DNA from: Sphingomonas sp. OK281 | Lineage (GTDB): Bacteria > Pseudomonadota > Alphaproteobacteria > Sphingomonadales > Sphingomonadaceae | Assembly: GCF_900115295.1 (NCBI RefSeq) | Contig: NZ_FOVZ01000002.1 | Location: 372,001-436,000 of the forward strand | Length of the DNA stretch: 64,000 nucleotides | Direction of reading: 5' to 3' | In this document: positions 18,801-27,610 of the stretch, in pieces | Layout: each line of letters opens with the position of its first letter | How positions within the stretch are numbered: position 1 is the first letter of the stretch | Program-made: the position numbers and the translations under genes | Notes under the pieces: model-generated | What the model was told of the DNA's origin: nothing | Database searches by the model: none | Seen by the model: the letters and a program-made list of their open reading frames with translations, nothing else

Positions 18801-20421
18801 AGCCGAAATTCTCCAGCACCGGGACTGCGTCGGACAGGGGGAGGGCACCACCCAGCTTGTAGATCTTGAGCTGGGGATCGGTGCCCGCTTCGCCCGGAAC
18901 GAGGCGCACGCCGCGTGCATCCGCATCGGCCAGCGCGGCGATCCGCTGGATATCCTCGGCAGCCTCCGCAGGCGTGCTGAGATTGCGATAATTCTGCGGG
19001 AACGCGGCGGCCCATTTGAGCGCGAGACGCGCGGCGCGCGGCGGCGGCAAAGTCTCGACCAGGGCGGCCTCGACGTCCGACACCCAGCCGCGCACCATCC
19101 GCTGCAACCGGAGCGCGAGCGGCGCGACGTCGGGCATCCGGCCATCGCCGCGCAGGTCGAGCGTGTAGCGGATCATCGCGACCTCGCCGTCTTCGAGAGC
19201 GATCGACCAGTTCAGCACGCTCGCATTCGCCGCTTCGGCCAGCATGTCGCCGATCGCGACGCGGCGGCTGGTGGTGACGTCGTCGCGCGGCAGCCAGACG
19301 AACCCGAACAAATGACGGCCAAGCGCCGATTCGACCAGCACCAGCGCGGGACGTGGCCGATCCGCGATGCTCATCGCGGTCAGCGCCAGGTCCTCCAGCG
19401 CATCGGGTGCGAACGCGATCACGAGGTCGTGCGGGAGTGCGGTGAACGCGTGCGTCAGCGCCTTGCCGGCATGACCGCGCGGATCGAACCCGAACTTCGC
19501 CTTCATCGCCGACAGCCGCGTGCGCAACACCGGCACGTCGCGCGGCATCGCCGCTAGCGCGGCACTGGTCCACAGCCCGCTATAGATCGACAGCCCGGCG
19601 ACCGTCGCGCCCTCCATCACCGGCACCACTACCAGGTCGAGCGGGACGGCGCGGTGGACGGTCGAGATCAGGTTCGACTTCAGCAGCAGCGGCGCATCGT
19701 TGCCCGCCTCGAACCATTCGATCGCCAGCGTGCGCGAGGCTTCGGCGAGGATCGGCACGCGGTGTTCGTTGCGCGCGATGCCCAGCGCGGCATGGCCGCT
19801 CCCGTCACGGTGCCAGATCTGATGCCCGAGCAGCGTCAGATGCCCGCCCAGGAACCACTGCAACAGCGCGGCGCCTTCGCCCTCGGGCAACATTGCGATA
19901 TCATCGTCGAGCGCCGCTTGCATGGCGCGCCAGTCGGTCACCGCCGCACGAACGTCGGCCAGCACTGCTGTCAGATCCTCGATCAGCCCGCGACGGTCGC
20001 GCGCATCGGCGCGCTCCATCTCGAGATAGATCATCGATTCGGGGCGGCCAGCGCCTTGCCCATCGGCGTCGATAGCGTGCAGCGTGCCATCGGGCGCGCG
20101 CGTCGTGCGGACCACGGGGTGGATGATCCGATCGACCGCGATGTCCTGCGCGCCGATCGCCGCCGCGATCGAATCGACCAGGAACGGCATGTCGTCGTTG
20201 ACGATCGCGAGTCGCATGCGGCGCCGCGTGTCGTCCGCGCTGATCGGCTCGATCGCGATCGCCGGCGCACCGTCGTCGCGGTGCGCGGCGGTCGCGGCAA
20301 CGAACGCCGCGGCCTGCGCGACCTCGCTCGCCCCGAAGTCCCTCAGTTCGCCCGGAAGGGCCCGTTCGGTCAACCGTCCCGCAAGGGTTTCGGTGAGCGT
20401 CTTCAACGATTGGTTCGCCAT
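15805..20421 (-). CDS. gdh: NAD-specific glutamate dehydrogenase, large (180-kDa) class
   Basis: A 1538-residue enzyme that deaminates glutamate to 2-oxoglutarate using NAD. The length and the domain pattern fit the L180 class: long N-terminal ACT-like regulatory segment ([16 protein letters not shown]), central catalytic domain ([32 protein letters not shown]), Rossmann segment ([16 protein letters not shown]) and a long C-terminal helical region. It stands alone and starts at ATG 20421. The antisense frame is also open over 3.8 kb, a codon-bias effect. Confidence 0.95.
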   Translation of the reverse strand: [1538 protein letters not shown]

Positions 20422-20497
20422 AGGTCAGGGCCTATGCGCCCGCTATTCGCCTATCTCAACCCTTGTGGCAGGTGCGAAGGAATATGCTGCGGCGCAC

Positions 20498-21652
20498 CTA
20501 AGATGCGGAGTGTTCGGCGGCTGCGATCGCGGCAAGATCGCCGTCGAAACCGCCGAGAAAACTAGCGAAGCCGCCCGCCGGCACCTGATGCCGCCGAGCG
20601 TGTCGCAGCACCGCCGCAAACGTCTCCAGCCGGGCCGCTTCGAAGTTTGTGCCAAAGACCAGCGCGACGATTTGCGTCATCGCGTCCGTCCCGCCCGGTA
20701 TGCCCGCAGCAGAGAGCATCGCGCCGAAATCATCGCGGCCCTGCTCGGCCGACACCACAAGATCATGCGCACGACCCAGCGTCCGATGAAGTGCAGCACG
20801 ACTGCGTGTTTCTGCCGCCCGCACTTGCGCCGCACTCTCGCGCGCCATCGCCAATTGCTCGCCGAGCGGGCCGATCAGCTCGGGGCCGGCAGGCAAAGGA
20901 TCATTCAGGACGAGTTCCTGCACGACCGCAGGTGCCGGCTCGGCGGGCATGACGTCGAAGCCTCCGCTCGGCCCATCCGCCCAGACCTGCGCGGTCGCGC
21001 CCGAGCCGGACGGTGTCGCGTGCACGGCGGCATCCAGTTCGGCCGAAAGCGCCGCCTGAAGCGTGGCGTCCGCGAGTTCCTTCCAGTTGATCACGCCGTA
21101 AATGAAGTCGATCGTCGCCCCACCCGACGCGAACGGCATCAGAATTCCGCGGTAGAGCGTCGTGCGCCCCCTGCTGCTGACGAATTCCGCTTCGAAGCCG
21201 ATCGGCGCGCGATTGGCGATGATCTGGAGATAATGGTCGGTCAAGCGCGACAGCAGCGACCGGCTAGGCACGTCGGCGATCGTCGCGATCGGCCCCTCCA
21301 GCCCGCACTCCTCGCGCAGCGCACGCCCGAGATACGCGATCTTCGGGTCGCCCATGCCGTGGCTGAAATCGAGCAGCACGCTGTGCGGGCCGAAATCGGT
21401 GATCGTCTCGGGCTCGAGATCCGCGATCGACGGGTAGGGCCGGTCCTTCAGCAGCGACACCCAGTGGTTATAGGCGCGCACGTGCATCCGCCGCTCGTCG
21501 CCGCCGAGATCGAACATCACGTCGTTGACGCCCGCATCGGTGGAATCGCGGGCACCGGCGTCCGTGGTCGCCCCCGTTTGCGGAGCCCCGGCAAGCGCCA
21601 CACCATCCGCGCCCGCTGCGCGTCCATCCTCTACGCTGCGCGCCGTCGTCAT
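20498..21652 (-). CDS. PAS domain protein (PAS_5-like)
   Basis: A 384-residue cytosolic protein from ATG 21652. Residues about 50-190 fit the PAS_5 type found in alphaproteobacteria (HVRAYNHWVSLLKDRPYPSI...IAYLGRALREECG...YRGILMPFASGG...FIYGVINWKE). The C-terminal half is helical with no visible output domain. It may sense a signal and act through protein contacts. The open frame extends to 21739, but the first 29 residues are not PAS-like. Confidence 0.75.
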   Translation of the reverse strand: MTTARSVEDGRAAGADGVALAGAPQTGATTDAGARDSTDAGVNDVMFDLGGDERRMHVRAYNHWVSLLKDRPYPSIADLEPETITDFGPHSVLLDFSHGMGDPKIAYLGRALREECGLEGPIATIADVPSRSLLSRLTDHYLQIIANRAPIGFEAEFVSSRGRTTLYRGILMPFASGGATIDFIYGVINWKELADATLQAALSAELDAAVHATPSGSGATAQVWADGPSGGFDVMPAEPAPAVVQELVLNDPLPAGPELIGPLGEQLAMARESAAQVRAAETRSRAALHRTLGRAHDLVVSAEQGRDDFGAMLSAAGIPGGTDAMTQIVALVFGTNFEAARLETFAAVLRHARRHQVPAGGFASFLGGFDGDLAAIAAAEHSAS

Positions 21653-21786
21653 GCCCAAAGATCCCCGTATCGTCGCCGCGATTGTGCACCGCGCTTGGTA
21701 AACACCGGGTAAACTCGCAAACCGCTTGTCAGCCCGCAAAACCGCTGGTAGTTGCCGCCCCCTCGACCGGATACATCCGTCATCGG

Positions 21787-21862
21787 GCCGCTTTAGCTCA
21801 GCTGGTAGAGCATCGCATTCGTAATGCGGGGGTCACAGGTTCGAGTCCTGTAAGCGGCACCA
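21787..21862 (+). tRNA. tRNA-Thr (anticodon CGU)
   Basis: A complete cloverleaf: acceptor GCCGCTT pairs with AAGCGGC, D arm AGCTCAGCTGGTAGAGC, anticodon stem TCGCA/TGCGG around loop TTCGTAA, T arm CAGGTTCGAGTCCTG, discriminator A and encoded CCA. The anticodon CGT reads ACG threonine codons. It is the attachment gene for the island to its right: its 3' 45 bp recur at 38703 and 42803. Confidence 0.96.
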
Positions 21863-21887
21863 TCGAAAACCAAGCTAAATGCTTGTT

Positions 21888-23033
21888 TTAACTCACATTT
21901 TCGTCACCCTTGCTGAGTTGGCCGACTAGACCGTGTTCGGTGCGGCTTCGGTGCATTGCACCTGGCGCGAGCCGCTCCATATCAGCGACGATCCCCTCGA
22001 GAGCTGTCACGACGGACGGAAATTCGCCGATCGCGTAGACTTCCGTCTGGCTACCGTCGCTGTGTCCCATGAAGCCCTCAAGATCCCACTTCGTCGCGCC
22101 GCGGTTGCGCGCGAGGGTCGCGAGGCTGTGGCGCAACAGGTATGACCGCCACTCGCGGCCCTTCGGCAGCTCGAGGTTCGTCAGCATGGTGTCCCATGCG
22201 CGGTCGACGTCCTGGATTGGCCGGCCGTGATAGTTTACCAGCCAGCCCCGGCCGGCGCGGTCCTGCTGCGAGAGCGCTATGTACGTAGCGTATTCGGCGC
22301 GAAGCCAACGGTCCAAAGCAGGCAGAACAGGCACAAGGGCACGGTGCTTCTTGTTCTGTGTTCGACCGTGCGGATTGAGGTCGATCAAGGGCGAACCCGG
22401 CCACCATTGCTGGCGATCGGGCGCCACGTTGATGTCGACGATCGCGCCAGGACGAGCGAGCGTGCAGATCGAGGCGACAAGGAACGCGTGTAACGAACCA
22501 CGCTGCTTGCCTGGTTCGGCCGCGTACGTGTCCGCCTCGGTGAGAGGCGACATGCTGATACGCGGCAACAGTCCGGCGAGGCTCCGCGTTTCCATCTGCC
22601 CGATTCGCGCGAGCGAAAGCGATCGAAACGAGCCGCTATCCGGACGACGCAGTCGCAGCTCATCGAGCGTGGTTTCGCCGCGGACGATCGGCTTAACGAG
22701 CGGGATCGTGACGATGTCGCCGTCGATATGGATCTCGAGATCCTCGAATTCTTCGATCTGGAAGAAATCGGAAACATCGCGCGCGATCTGCAGCATGTCG
22801 GCGCCGTCGATCTTGTCGACCTCTTCACCGATCAGGCCGACCGTGCTGGTCCGGGTGAGCAGGTCCCGCATCACGTCCATGTCGACTAGGCCGAGCTGGA
22901 TCAGCGACATATCCAAGAGAACGACGGTAGTCGGCCGGCGGAAGGTGAGCGTTGCGATCGCGTCGTCGCCTCGCTTCAATGGCGTATCGAGGTCGACGGT
23001 GATGGTCGCGGGAAGTTCTGGCAGATCGGCCAT
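21888..23033 (-). CDS. Chimera: phage tail-assembly protein fused to a tyrosine integrase C-terminal domain
   Basis: Residues 1 to about 174 of this 381-residue frame look like phage tail assembly proteins (gpE/gp41-type), apparently two copies in tandem (ITVDLDTPLKRGDDAIATLT near the start; VTIPLVKPIVRGETTLDELR near 108). From about residue 175 the sequence becomes the catalytic half of a tyrosine recombinase: LARPGA with Arg194, RTQNKKHR, LLRHSLATLARNRG with Arg301, FMGH with His324 and Tyr333. The recombinase arm- and core-binding domains are missing. The 3' end faces tRNA-Thr 25 bp away, as expected for the island integrase. I infer a deletion that joined the two genes in frame; recombinase activity is doubtful. 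Confidence 0.8.
   Translation of the reverse strand: MADLPELPATITVDLDTPLKRGDDAIATLTFRRPTTVVLLDMSLIQLGLVDMDVMRDLLTRTSTVGLIGEEVDKIDGADMLQIARDVSDFFQIEEFEDLEIHIDGDIVTIPLVKPIVRGETTLDELRLRRPDSGSFRSLSLARIGQMETRSLAGLLPRISMSPLTEADTYAAEPGKQRGSLHAFLVASICTLARPGAIVDINVAPDRQQWWPGSPLIDLNPHGRTQNKKHRALVPVLPALDRWLRAEYATYIALSQQDRAGRGWLVNYHGRPIQDVDRAWDTMLTNLELPKGREWRSYLLRHSLATLARNRGATKWDLEGFMGHSDGSQTEVYAIGEFPSVVTALEGIVADMERLAPGAMHRSRTEHGLVGQLSKGDENVS
21936..21954. promoter_or_regulatory. Candidate integrase arm-type site, left end
   Basis: TTCGGTGC occurs twice, 11 bp apart (21936-21943 and 21947-21954), one helical turn. The same doublet is found at 38589-38607 near the other end of island segment 1, with 2 differences in 20 bp. 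Paired direct repeats inside each end of an integrated element fit recombinase arm sites. Here it overlaps the integrase 3' coding end. Confidence 0.45.
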
Positions 23034-23099
23034 GATGCAGGTCCTGGAGTCAGATTTGCAAAATTGCGCAAATTCGCAATTTCAGGGGGAAGTGTTCGA

Positions 23100-23609
23100 T
23101 CAGCGGCCCATGCCGGCGCGGATCTCGGCCATGAGGTCGACGCCGTTGATGATCATGATGCAGTTGATCACGTCGATCTCGACCTCCGTCCGGCCGTTCA
23201 CGCGCCAGCGCACGTAGGTGAGCGTCGACTTGACGGTCCATTCGGTGTTGTCGCCTGGCTTGGCGGTGCCGGGATCGATCTCGACGTGCTTGCCACGCAC
23301 GACCAGCTCGGCCGCGGAAACGCTGCCGGTGTAGTCATCCTGGTAGGCACCGTTGAAACGGATCATCACGCCGCCAAGCGTGGTGGCGCCGAACTGGCGG
23401 AGGATGCCCAGCACCAGCCCGCCGAACTTCGTTTCCATCTCGAGCTTTTCGAGGCCCATGCTGATATCGACCTCGGCAAGCATGCCGGCGCCGCGCCACT
23501 GCTCGACCTTTTCGGCGAGCTTGGGGAGGGCAATTTCGCCAGCAACGCCGGCGTAGCTTTCGCCGTCGACGTGGACGTCCCAATTCTTCAGCTTTGCGGG
23601 AAGGCGCAT
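23100..23609 (-). CDS. FII: P2-like major tail tube protein
   Basis: A 169-residue protein, MRLPAKLKNWDVHVDGESYAGVAGEIALPKL...GGVMIRFNGAYQDD...RWRVNGRTEVEIDVINC..., the pattern of P2 gpFII, which polymerises into the inner tube of contractile tails. It appears intact in length. It lies between the tail-assembly chimera and the sheath remnant in normal P2 order (FI, FII, E). Confidence 0.85.
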   Translation of the reverse strand: MRLPAKLKNWDVHVDGESYAGVAGEIALPKLAEKVEQWRGAGMLAEVDISMGLEKLEMETKFGGLVLGILRQFGATTLGGVMIRFNGAYQDDYTGSVSAAELVVRGKHVEIDPGTAKPGDNTEWTVKSTLTYVRWRVNGRTEVEIDVINCIMIINGVDLMAEIRAGMGR

Positions 23610-23666
23610 GACGTTCGTCCTTTAGATGTTCGGAAGTTGCAGATGGTTCGCGGGGCGCCGGCGCGG

Positions 23667-24375
23667 TTAGGCGGCGATGTTGTCGGCGAAACCGGCGTAA
23701 TACTTGTCGGTGATCCGCTGATTCAGCTCGAGCCCTTCCAAGGGCGCGCATGGCGTGAAGTCATAATCGATCACGAGCCGGCCGGCGGCGAGCGCTGCCT
23801 CTTGGTTGGCCGCGGGATCGTACCAGCAGAAACCGCCTACAAGACGGTTTTCGGACACCCACTGGCGGAGCGATGCGTTGACCGTCTCGACGATGTCGAC
23901 GACCAGGCCCTTAGTCATCGGCTTGTCGATGAACCGCGCGAGTGCCTTTGCGATCTCGTCCTGAATAGCCTGCGAGGTACGCACCGCGACTTCGAAGGCG
24001 AACTGCGGCTCTTCAGAGAACGTACGGTTCCCCCAAAAGCGATGGCCGTTCATGTTTACCAGCGTGGTGACGTGGCCGGCATTGAGCAGGCCGGCATCGG
24101 TGGACATGTCCTGCAGGTCGAAATGAACGTCCTTGCTCATGCCGGTCACGCCGGCGACGGGGACGTTGGAAAGCGACTTATGCCAGCCGGTCTCTTCGTC
24201 GATCGCCGCGCGCAGCCCGAGCGCGATCGCGACCGCCTTGCCCGACCAAGTGCCGGCGATGCCGCCCGTCCATTCCGGCCAGACGCCCATCAGCTCGCGA
24301 GCCGAGAACTTGTCGCGGTAGAGCAGAGCTGCCCCGACATCCTCCCCGACGCACTGGACGTAGGCGAACCGGTCG
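23667..24375 (-). pseudogene. FI: P2-like tail sheath protein, C-terminal remnant
   Basis: The frame RFAYVQCVGEDVGAALLYRDK...FSARELMGVWPEW...GLRAAIDEETGWHKSLSN...HRFWGNRTFSEEP...YDFTPCAPLEGLELNQRITDKYYAGF is the last ~235 residues of a P2 FI-type sheath protein (normally about 390-400). The N-terminal part is missing and the frame runs upstream into the end of the tail-spike gene near 24370. The first in-frame ATG is 24290, giving a 207-residue product. A truncated sheath cannot assemble a contractile tail. Confidence 0.8.
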
Positions 24376-26500
24376 CGATGCCGTTCTCGAAGATGTTGAC
24401 CTGCAGCGTGCCGTCCGCGAGCTGCGCGATCTGTGCCTCGAGCCCGATGCCCTTGATGAAGGATAGCTTCGTGTTGGTGCCCAGCGCGGCGCGGAGCGTG
24501 ATATTCAGATCGCCGTCGCTGCTGACGAACTCGATGGGGCCATCGACCTTCAGGCCACCGTTCATCTCGATCGGGCTGTTGAAACGCAGCTTGCGTTCGC
24601 CGTCGCTGGCGCCGGTGGTCATCGTCGAATTGTTGACGTCCTTCACGACGCCGGAGATCATGTTGCGCCCGGTTACGTCGCGGATACGCGTCAGTGTTTC
24701 CGTGCTGACGTTCGCATAGACAGCTTGCGTCATCCGGCGAGCATCGCCGACGCGGGTATCCTTCGCGCGGATGTCCGCGATCGTGAGATCGCCCCCCGTT
24801 CCAAATACGGTGATTGCCGAGCTAGACGCATCGCGGATGGCGGCATCACCGCCGACCGTTAGGCGACCGACATCCTGGATATGCATATCGGTGACCGATC
24901 CGCCGCAGGATTCCAGGCGAATGCCAGCATCACGACCGCCGACGATCGAGCCGCCCCCGATGTTGACCCGTTCGAAACGGGAGACGTGAATCCCCGGCCC
25001 ACCAAGGTCGCTCCGAATGATCGGTTTGGACACGATGAAATCGGCAAGGCCGGTTACGCGATCGGCATCACGTGCAGGCCCTGCATGGATAGAGTTGGGG
25101 CCAATCAGAAAGTGATCGGTCGTATCCTCGTAGACGTTCTCGATCTGCGGCTGGTCGATATGAACGCGGTCGAAACCGAAACAGTCGATCGTGCCCTGCC
25201 AGATCTTCGGATGCACCAGGCTAAGGCGGCCGAGCTTGCCGGGAAACTTGAAGTCCGGATAGCTGGTGTAGAAGTTTCCGCTCGCGGCATACGCGCGGCG
25301 CAGGTGGATTCGGCGTGCTGCCGCCTCCGCACTGGTCGCTCGCCACTTAGGCGTGCGCTCGGGCGGCGATACGCCGATGCGGAAGTCGAACTGCTCGTAT
25401 GCGGCCCAGAAGTCCTGCACGACGTCGACGATCTCGCCGACCTCGAGCGTGACGGCGCCTACCCAGAAGCCATCGCCGCTGTAGCGATTGCCGATGAGAC
25501 GAACGACGTTCGTGGCTGCGTTGACGCCCTGGCGAAACAGGTTCTCGAAATCGTTATATTCGACGAGCAGATCGCGGGCGAAATCATACACTACGCCGTC
25601 ACGGCGTCCGCCGGTGGTGATGCCGTCGCCCCGTGCATTGCGGAACGCGCACCGGCGGGCGGAGATCTTCTTCGCGAGCAGCAGCGCAACCAGATGGCTG
25701 TGCTGAAATACATCCGCACCGGCGTCACCGCCCCCCAAGTCGGTCCCACCCGATGCGTTCCAGGTCTGAGCGGCGATATTGCCGTCCAGGATCAGGTTTT
25801 CGAAGTGGACGCCTTCGATAAAGCTGCCTTCCCAGAAGCGATCGGAGAACAGCCCGCCGGGGTTGTAGTATCCGCCCGCCATCTTGAACGTCGGACGCGA
25901 ACCTGGTGCCGCGCCAACGAGCGCGATGCTTGAGCGCAATTCGACCAGGCCACGATTGAAGTCGCTGTTCGGCGAGCGATGGAAGTCACCGCCCATCTTG
26001 TAGGTGTACCGATCGCTGCCGCAGTTGATGCGGCCGACCTTCCACGACGCCGCAGTGTCGATCGCTTCGGCGATCGCATCGGTATCGTTCGTGACGCCGT
26101 CGCCTTTGGCGATCTCCCAAAGGTTGATCCCGTTGTTGCGCAGAGACGACCTGGTCGCGAACGCGACGTACAGGCGCGCTGTCGCGCCATCGCGGATCCA
26201 GAGTTCTAGGCCGCTGTCATTGCCCCGAACGTAGAAGCCCTCGCCATCGTCAGCGCCGACAATGCCGTCCTCGACGCTGTCATAGACACCGTCGCCCATA
26301 GCAACAAACGCCGCCAGCGCGGCAGCCTCAGCACCATCGCGCGCGGTCTCCGCAAGTTCCACAGCGGGCATTGCAGCCGCCATAGCTAGGGGACCAACCG
26401 CTATGCCCTTCGTCTTGCCGCCGTCCGCCATATCGGCGACCACGGCCAGCTCATCGCCAGTCGGATTTGCGAGCCGCTCGAGTTGTGTGATCTTCGCCAT
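24290..26500 (-). CDS. Phage tail spike/fibre with predicted beta-helix, C-terminus altered
   Basis: A 736-residue protein. The N-terminal ~60 residues (MAKITQLERLANPTGDELAV) look like a virion-attachment region. The centre has NGINLWEIAKGDGVTNDTDAIAEAIDTAA, the entry motif of pectate-lyase-like beta-helix spikes, followed by many short G/N/I-rich rungs. It would bind or degrade a surface polysaccharide. The last ~25 residues, after ENGIATG, are read from sheath DNA in a different frame, so the original C-terminus is lost. It starts 4 bp after the tail fibre gene. Confidence 0.75.
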   Translation of the reverse strand: MAKITQLERLANPTGDELAVVADMADGGKTKGIAVGPLAMAAAMPAVELAETARDGAEAAALAAFVAMGDGVYDSVEDGIVGADDGEGFYVRGNDSGLELWIRDGATARLYVAFATRSSLRNNGINLWEIAKGDGVTNDTDAIAEAIDTAASWKVGRINCGSDRYTYKMGGDFHRSPNSDFNRGLVELRSSIALVGAAPGSRPTFKMAGGYYNPGGLFSDRFWEGSFIEGVHFENLILDGNIAAQTWNASGGTDLGGGDAGADVFQHSHLVALLLAKKISARRCAFRNARGDGITTGGRRDGVVYDFARDLLVEYNDFENLFRQGVNAATNVVRLIGNRYSGDGFWVGAVTLEVGEIVDVVQDFWAAYEQFDFRIGVSPPERTPKWRATSAEAAARRIHLRRAYAASGNFYTSYPDFKFPGKLGRLSLVHPKIWQGTIDCFGFDRVHIDQPQIENVYEDTTDHFLIGPNSIHAGPARDADRVTGLADFIVSKPIIRSDLGGPGIHVSRFERVNIGGGSIVGGRDAGIRLESCGGSVTDMHIQDVGRLTVGGDAAIRDASSSAITVFGTGGDLTIADIRAKDTRVGDARRMTQAVYANVSTETLTRIRDVTGRNMISGVVKDVNNSTMTTGASDGERKLRFNSPIEMNGGLKVDGPIEFVSSDGDLNITLRAALGTNTKLSFIKGIGLEAQIAQLADGTLQVNIFENGIATGSPTSSASGRMSGQLCSTATSSRLAS

Positions 26501-26503
26501 AGT

Positions 26504-27505
26504 TCAGATCTTCATGATGTAGTTGAGAGAGAGCGACGGCTGGGTGACGTCGATCGTGGCGGTATGATCGTGGGACGGCACCGCCTCGACAGCCGCATGC
26601 GCGCCGTGGGTATGGGTGGGATCGTTCACGCTGACGCTTGTGATGACGCCGTTTGCGGATCCACCGGCGTCGACGTTGCGCGTCGTTGTGCCTATAGAGA
26701 CGCCGGTTGCGATCGCATCGATCGTGATCGTCGCGACTGGCGTATGTGCGCCCGCCTTGCTGGTCGTCAGATCCCTCGACGTCGCGCCGAACGTGGCACC
26801 GGCCGGCGCTTCCGCTGTAGCGCCAACTGCGGTGCGGCCGCGCATATCCGGCGTCGCAATCTTGCCGTTGCCGTCCGCGCGATCGACCGATCGACCATCG
26901 CAAAGCGCCCAGCCGGCGGGAACGGTGTCGACATCGCCGAACCATTGAAGAATAACGCCTGCTGGCAGGCGCTGCTCGAGCATCGCCTGGACCGCCGCGA
27001 CAGGAGGAACGCGCGTAGAGTCCGCGCCGGCGCGCGCTTCTGTGATCGTCGCCAGCTCGACCACGCCCTTCTTCGTCGTGGTCGCAGGCGGATTAAGGAA
27101 GTTCGCATCCCCGAACGTCAGCTTATCGATCGCGGCGGTCGGGAAGGCGAGGTCGAGCGGTAGGTGCAGCGTTACGGCCGTGGACTTCTCGACGATCGGC
27201 GTCGACTGACCATAGGCAGCTAGCAGCGTGCCATCGGCGAGGATCAGGCCGAAGCCCCGCACGGTGTAGCCGATCTCGGCATCGTCGCGCATTACGATGT
27301 GCGCGGTATTGTCGCCAACGACAGAGCCGGAAACCGCGGTGACCCGGCGGAACTCACCGGGGAGCGAGGTCAACGTCGGCGCGGCGTAAAAGTCCTGCGC
27401 AGTCAGGCCGATCGCGGCAACGGTGAGGTCGATCGGGTTGCCGAGCTGCGCCGCGGTGAAGCGCTCCATGCCGGCATCGGTGAGAATCAGTTTGAGCGCG
27501 CTCAT
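26504..27505 (-). CDS. H: P2-like tail fibre protein (gpH type) with collar domain
   Basis: A 333-residue protein. The N-terminus MSALKLILTDAGMERFTAAQ...FYAAPTLTSLPGEFRRV is the phage tail-collar fibre domain. The centre holds the TTTKKGVVELAT repeat, then a collar region PAGVILQWFGDVDTVPAGWALCDGRSV...IATPDMRGRTAVG, and a C-terminal His-rich fibre tip (THTHGAHAA, SHDHTATID). It looks complete. Its start overlaps the stop of the tail protein I remnant (ATGA). Confidence 0.85.
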   Translation of the reverse strand: MSALKLILTDAGMERFTAAQLGNPIDLTVAAIGLTAQDFYAAPTLTSLPGEFRRVTAVSGSVVGDNTAHIVMRDDAEIGYTVRGFGLILADGTLLAAYGQSTPIVEKSTAVTLHLPLDLAFPTAAIDKLTFGDANFLNPPATTTKKGVVELATITEARAGADSTRVPPVAAVQAMLEQRLPAGVILQWFGDVDTVPAGWALCDGRSVDRADGNGKIATPDMRGRTAVGATAEAPAGATFGATSRDLTTSKAGAHTPVATITIDAIATGVSIGTTTRNVDAGGSANGVITSVSVNDPTHTHGAHAAVEAVPSHDHTATIDVTQPSLSLNYIMKI

Positions 27506-27610
27506 GGTGCGGTATCCAGAAAGGTGTTGTCGGCCGCGTCGAGCAGCGGTTCCCCGTCATGGGTTTGCAGGTAGAAACCCCAGGCGGGCGAGGTGTCGGC
27601 GACCACGGCC
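27502..27610 (-). pseudogene. I: Tail protein I, C-terminal remnant
   Basis: Reading leftwards, the frame that stops at 27502 encodes VADTSPAWGFYLQTHDGEPL then LDAADNTFLDTAP, which fits the C-terminus of P2 gpI-type baseplate proteins and ends with the usual ATGA overlap onto gene H. Upstream of about 27610 the DNA is instead the terminase gene on the other strand. All of I apart from its last ~35 codons is therefore gone. Confidence 0.6.

Noticed and set aside
15721..19557. A 1278-codon open frame on the + strand
   Set aside because: It is antisense to the glutamate dehydrogenase gene and its translation is Arg/Asp/His-rich with no domain; a codon-bias artefact.
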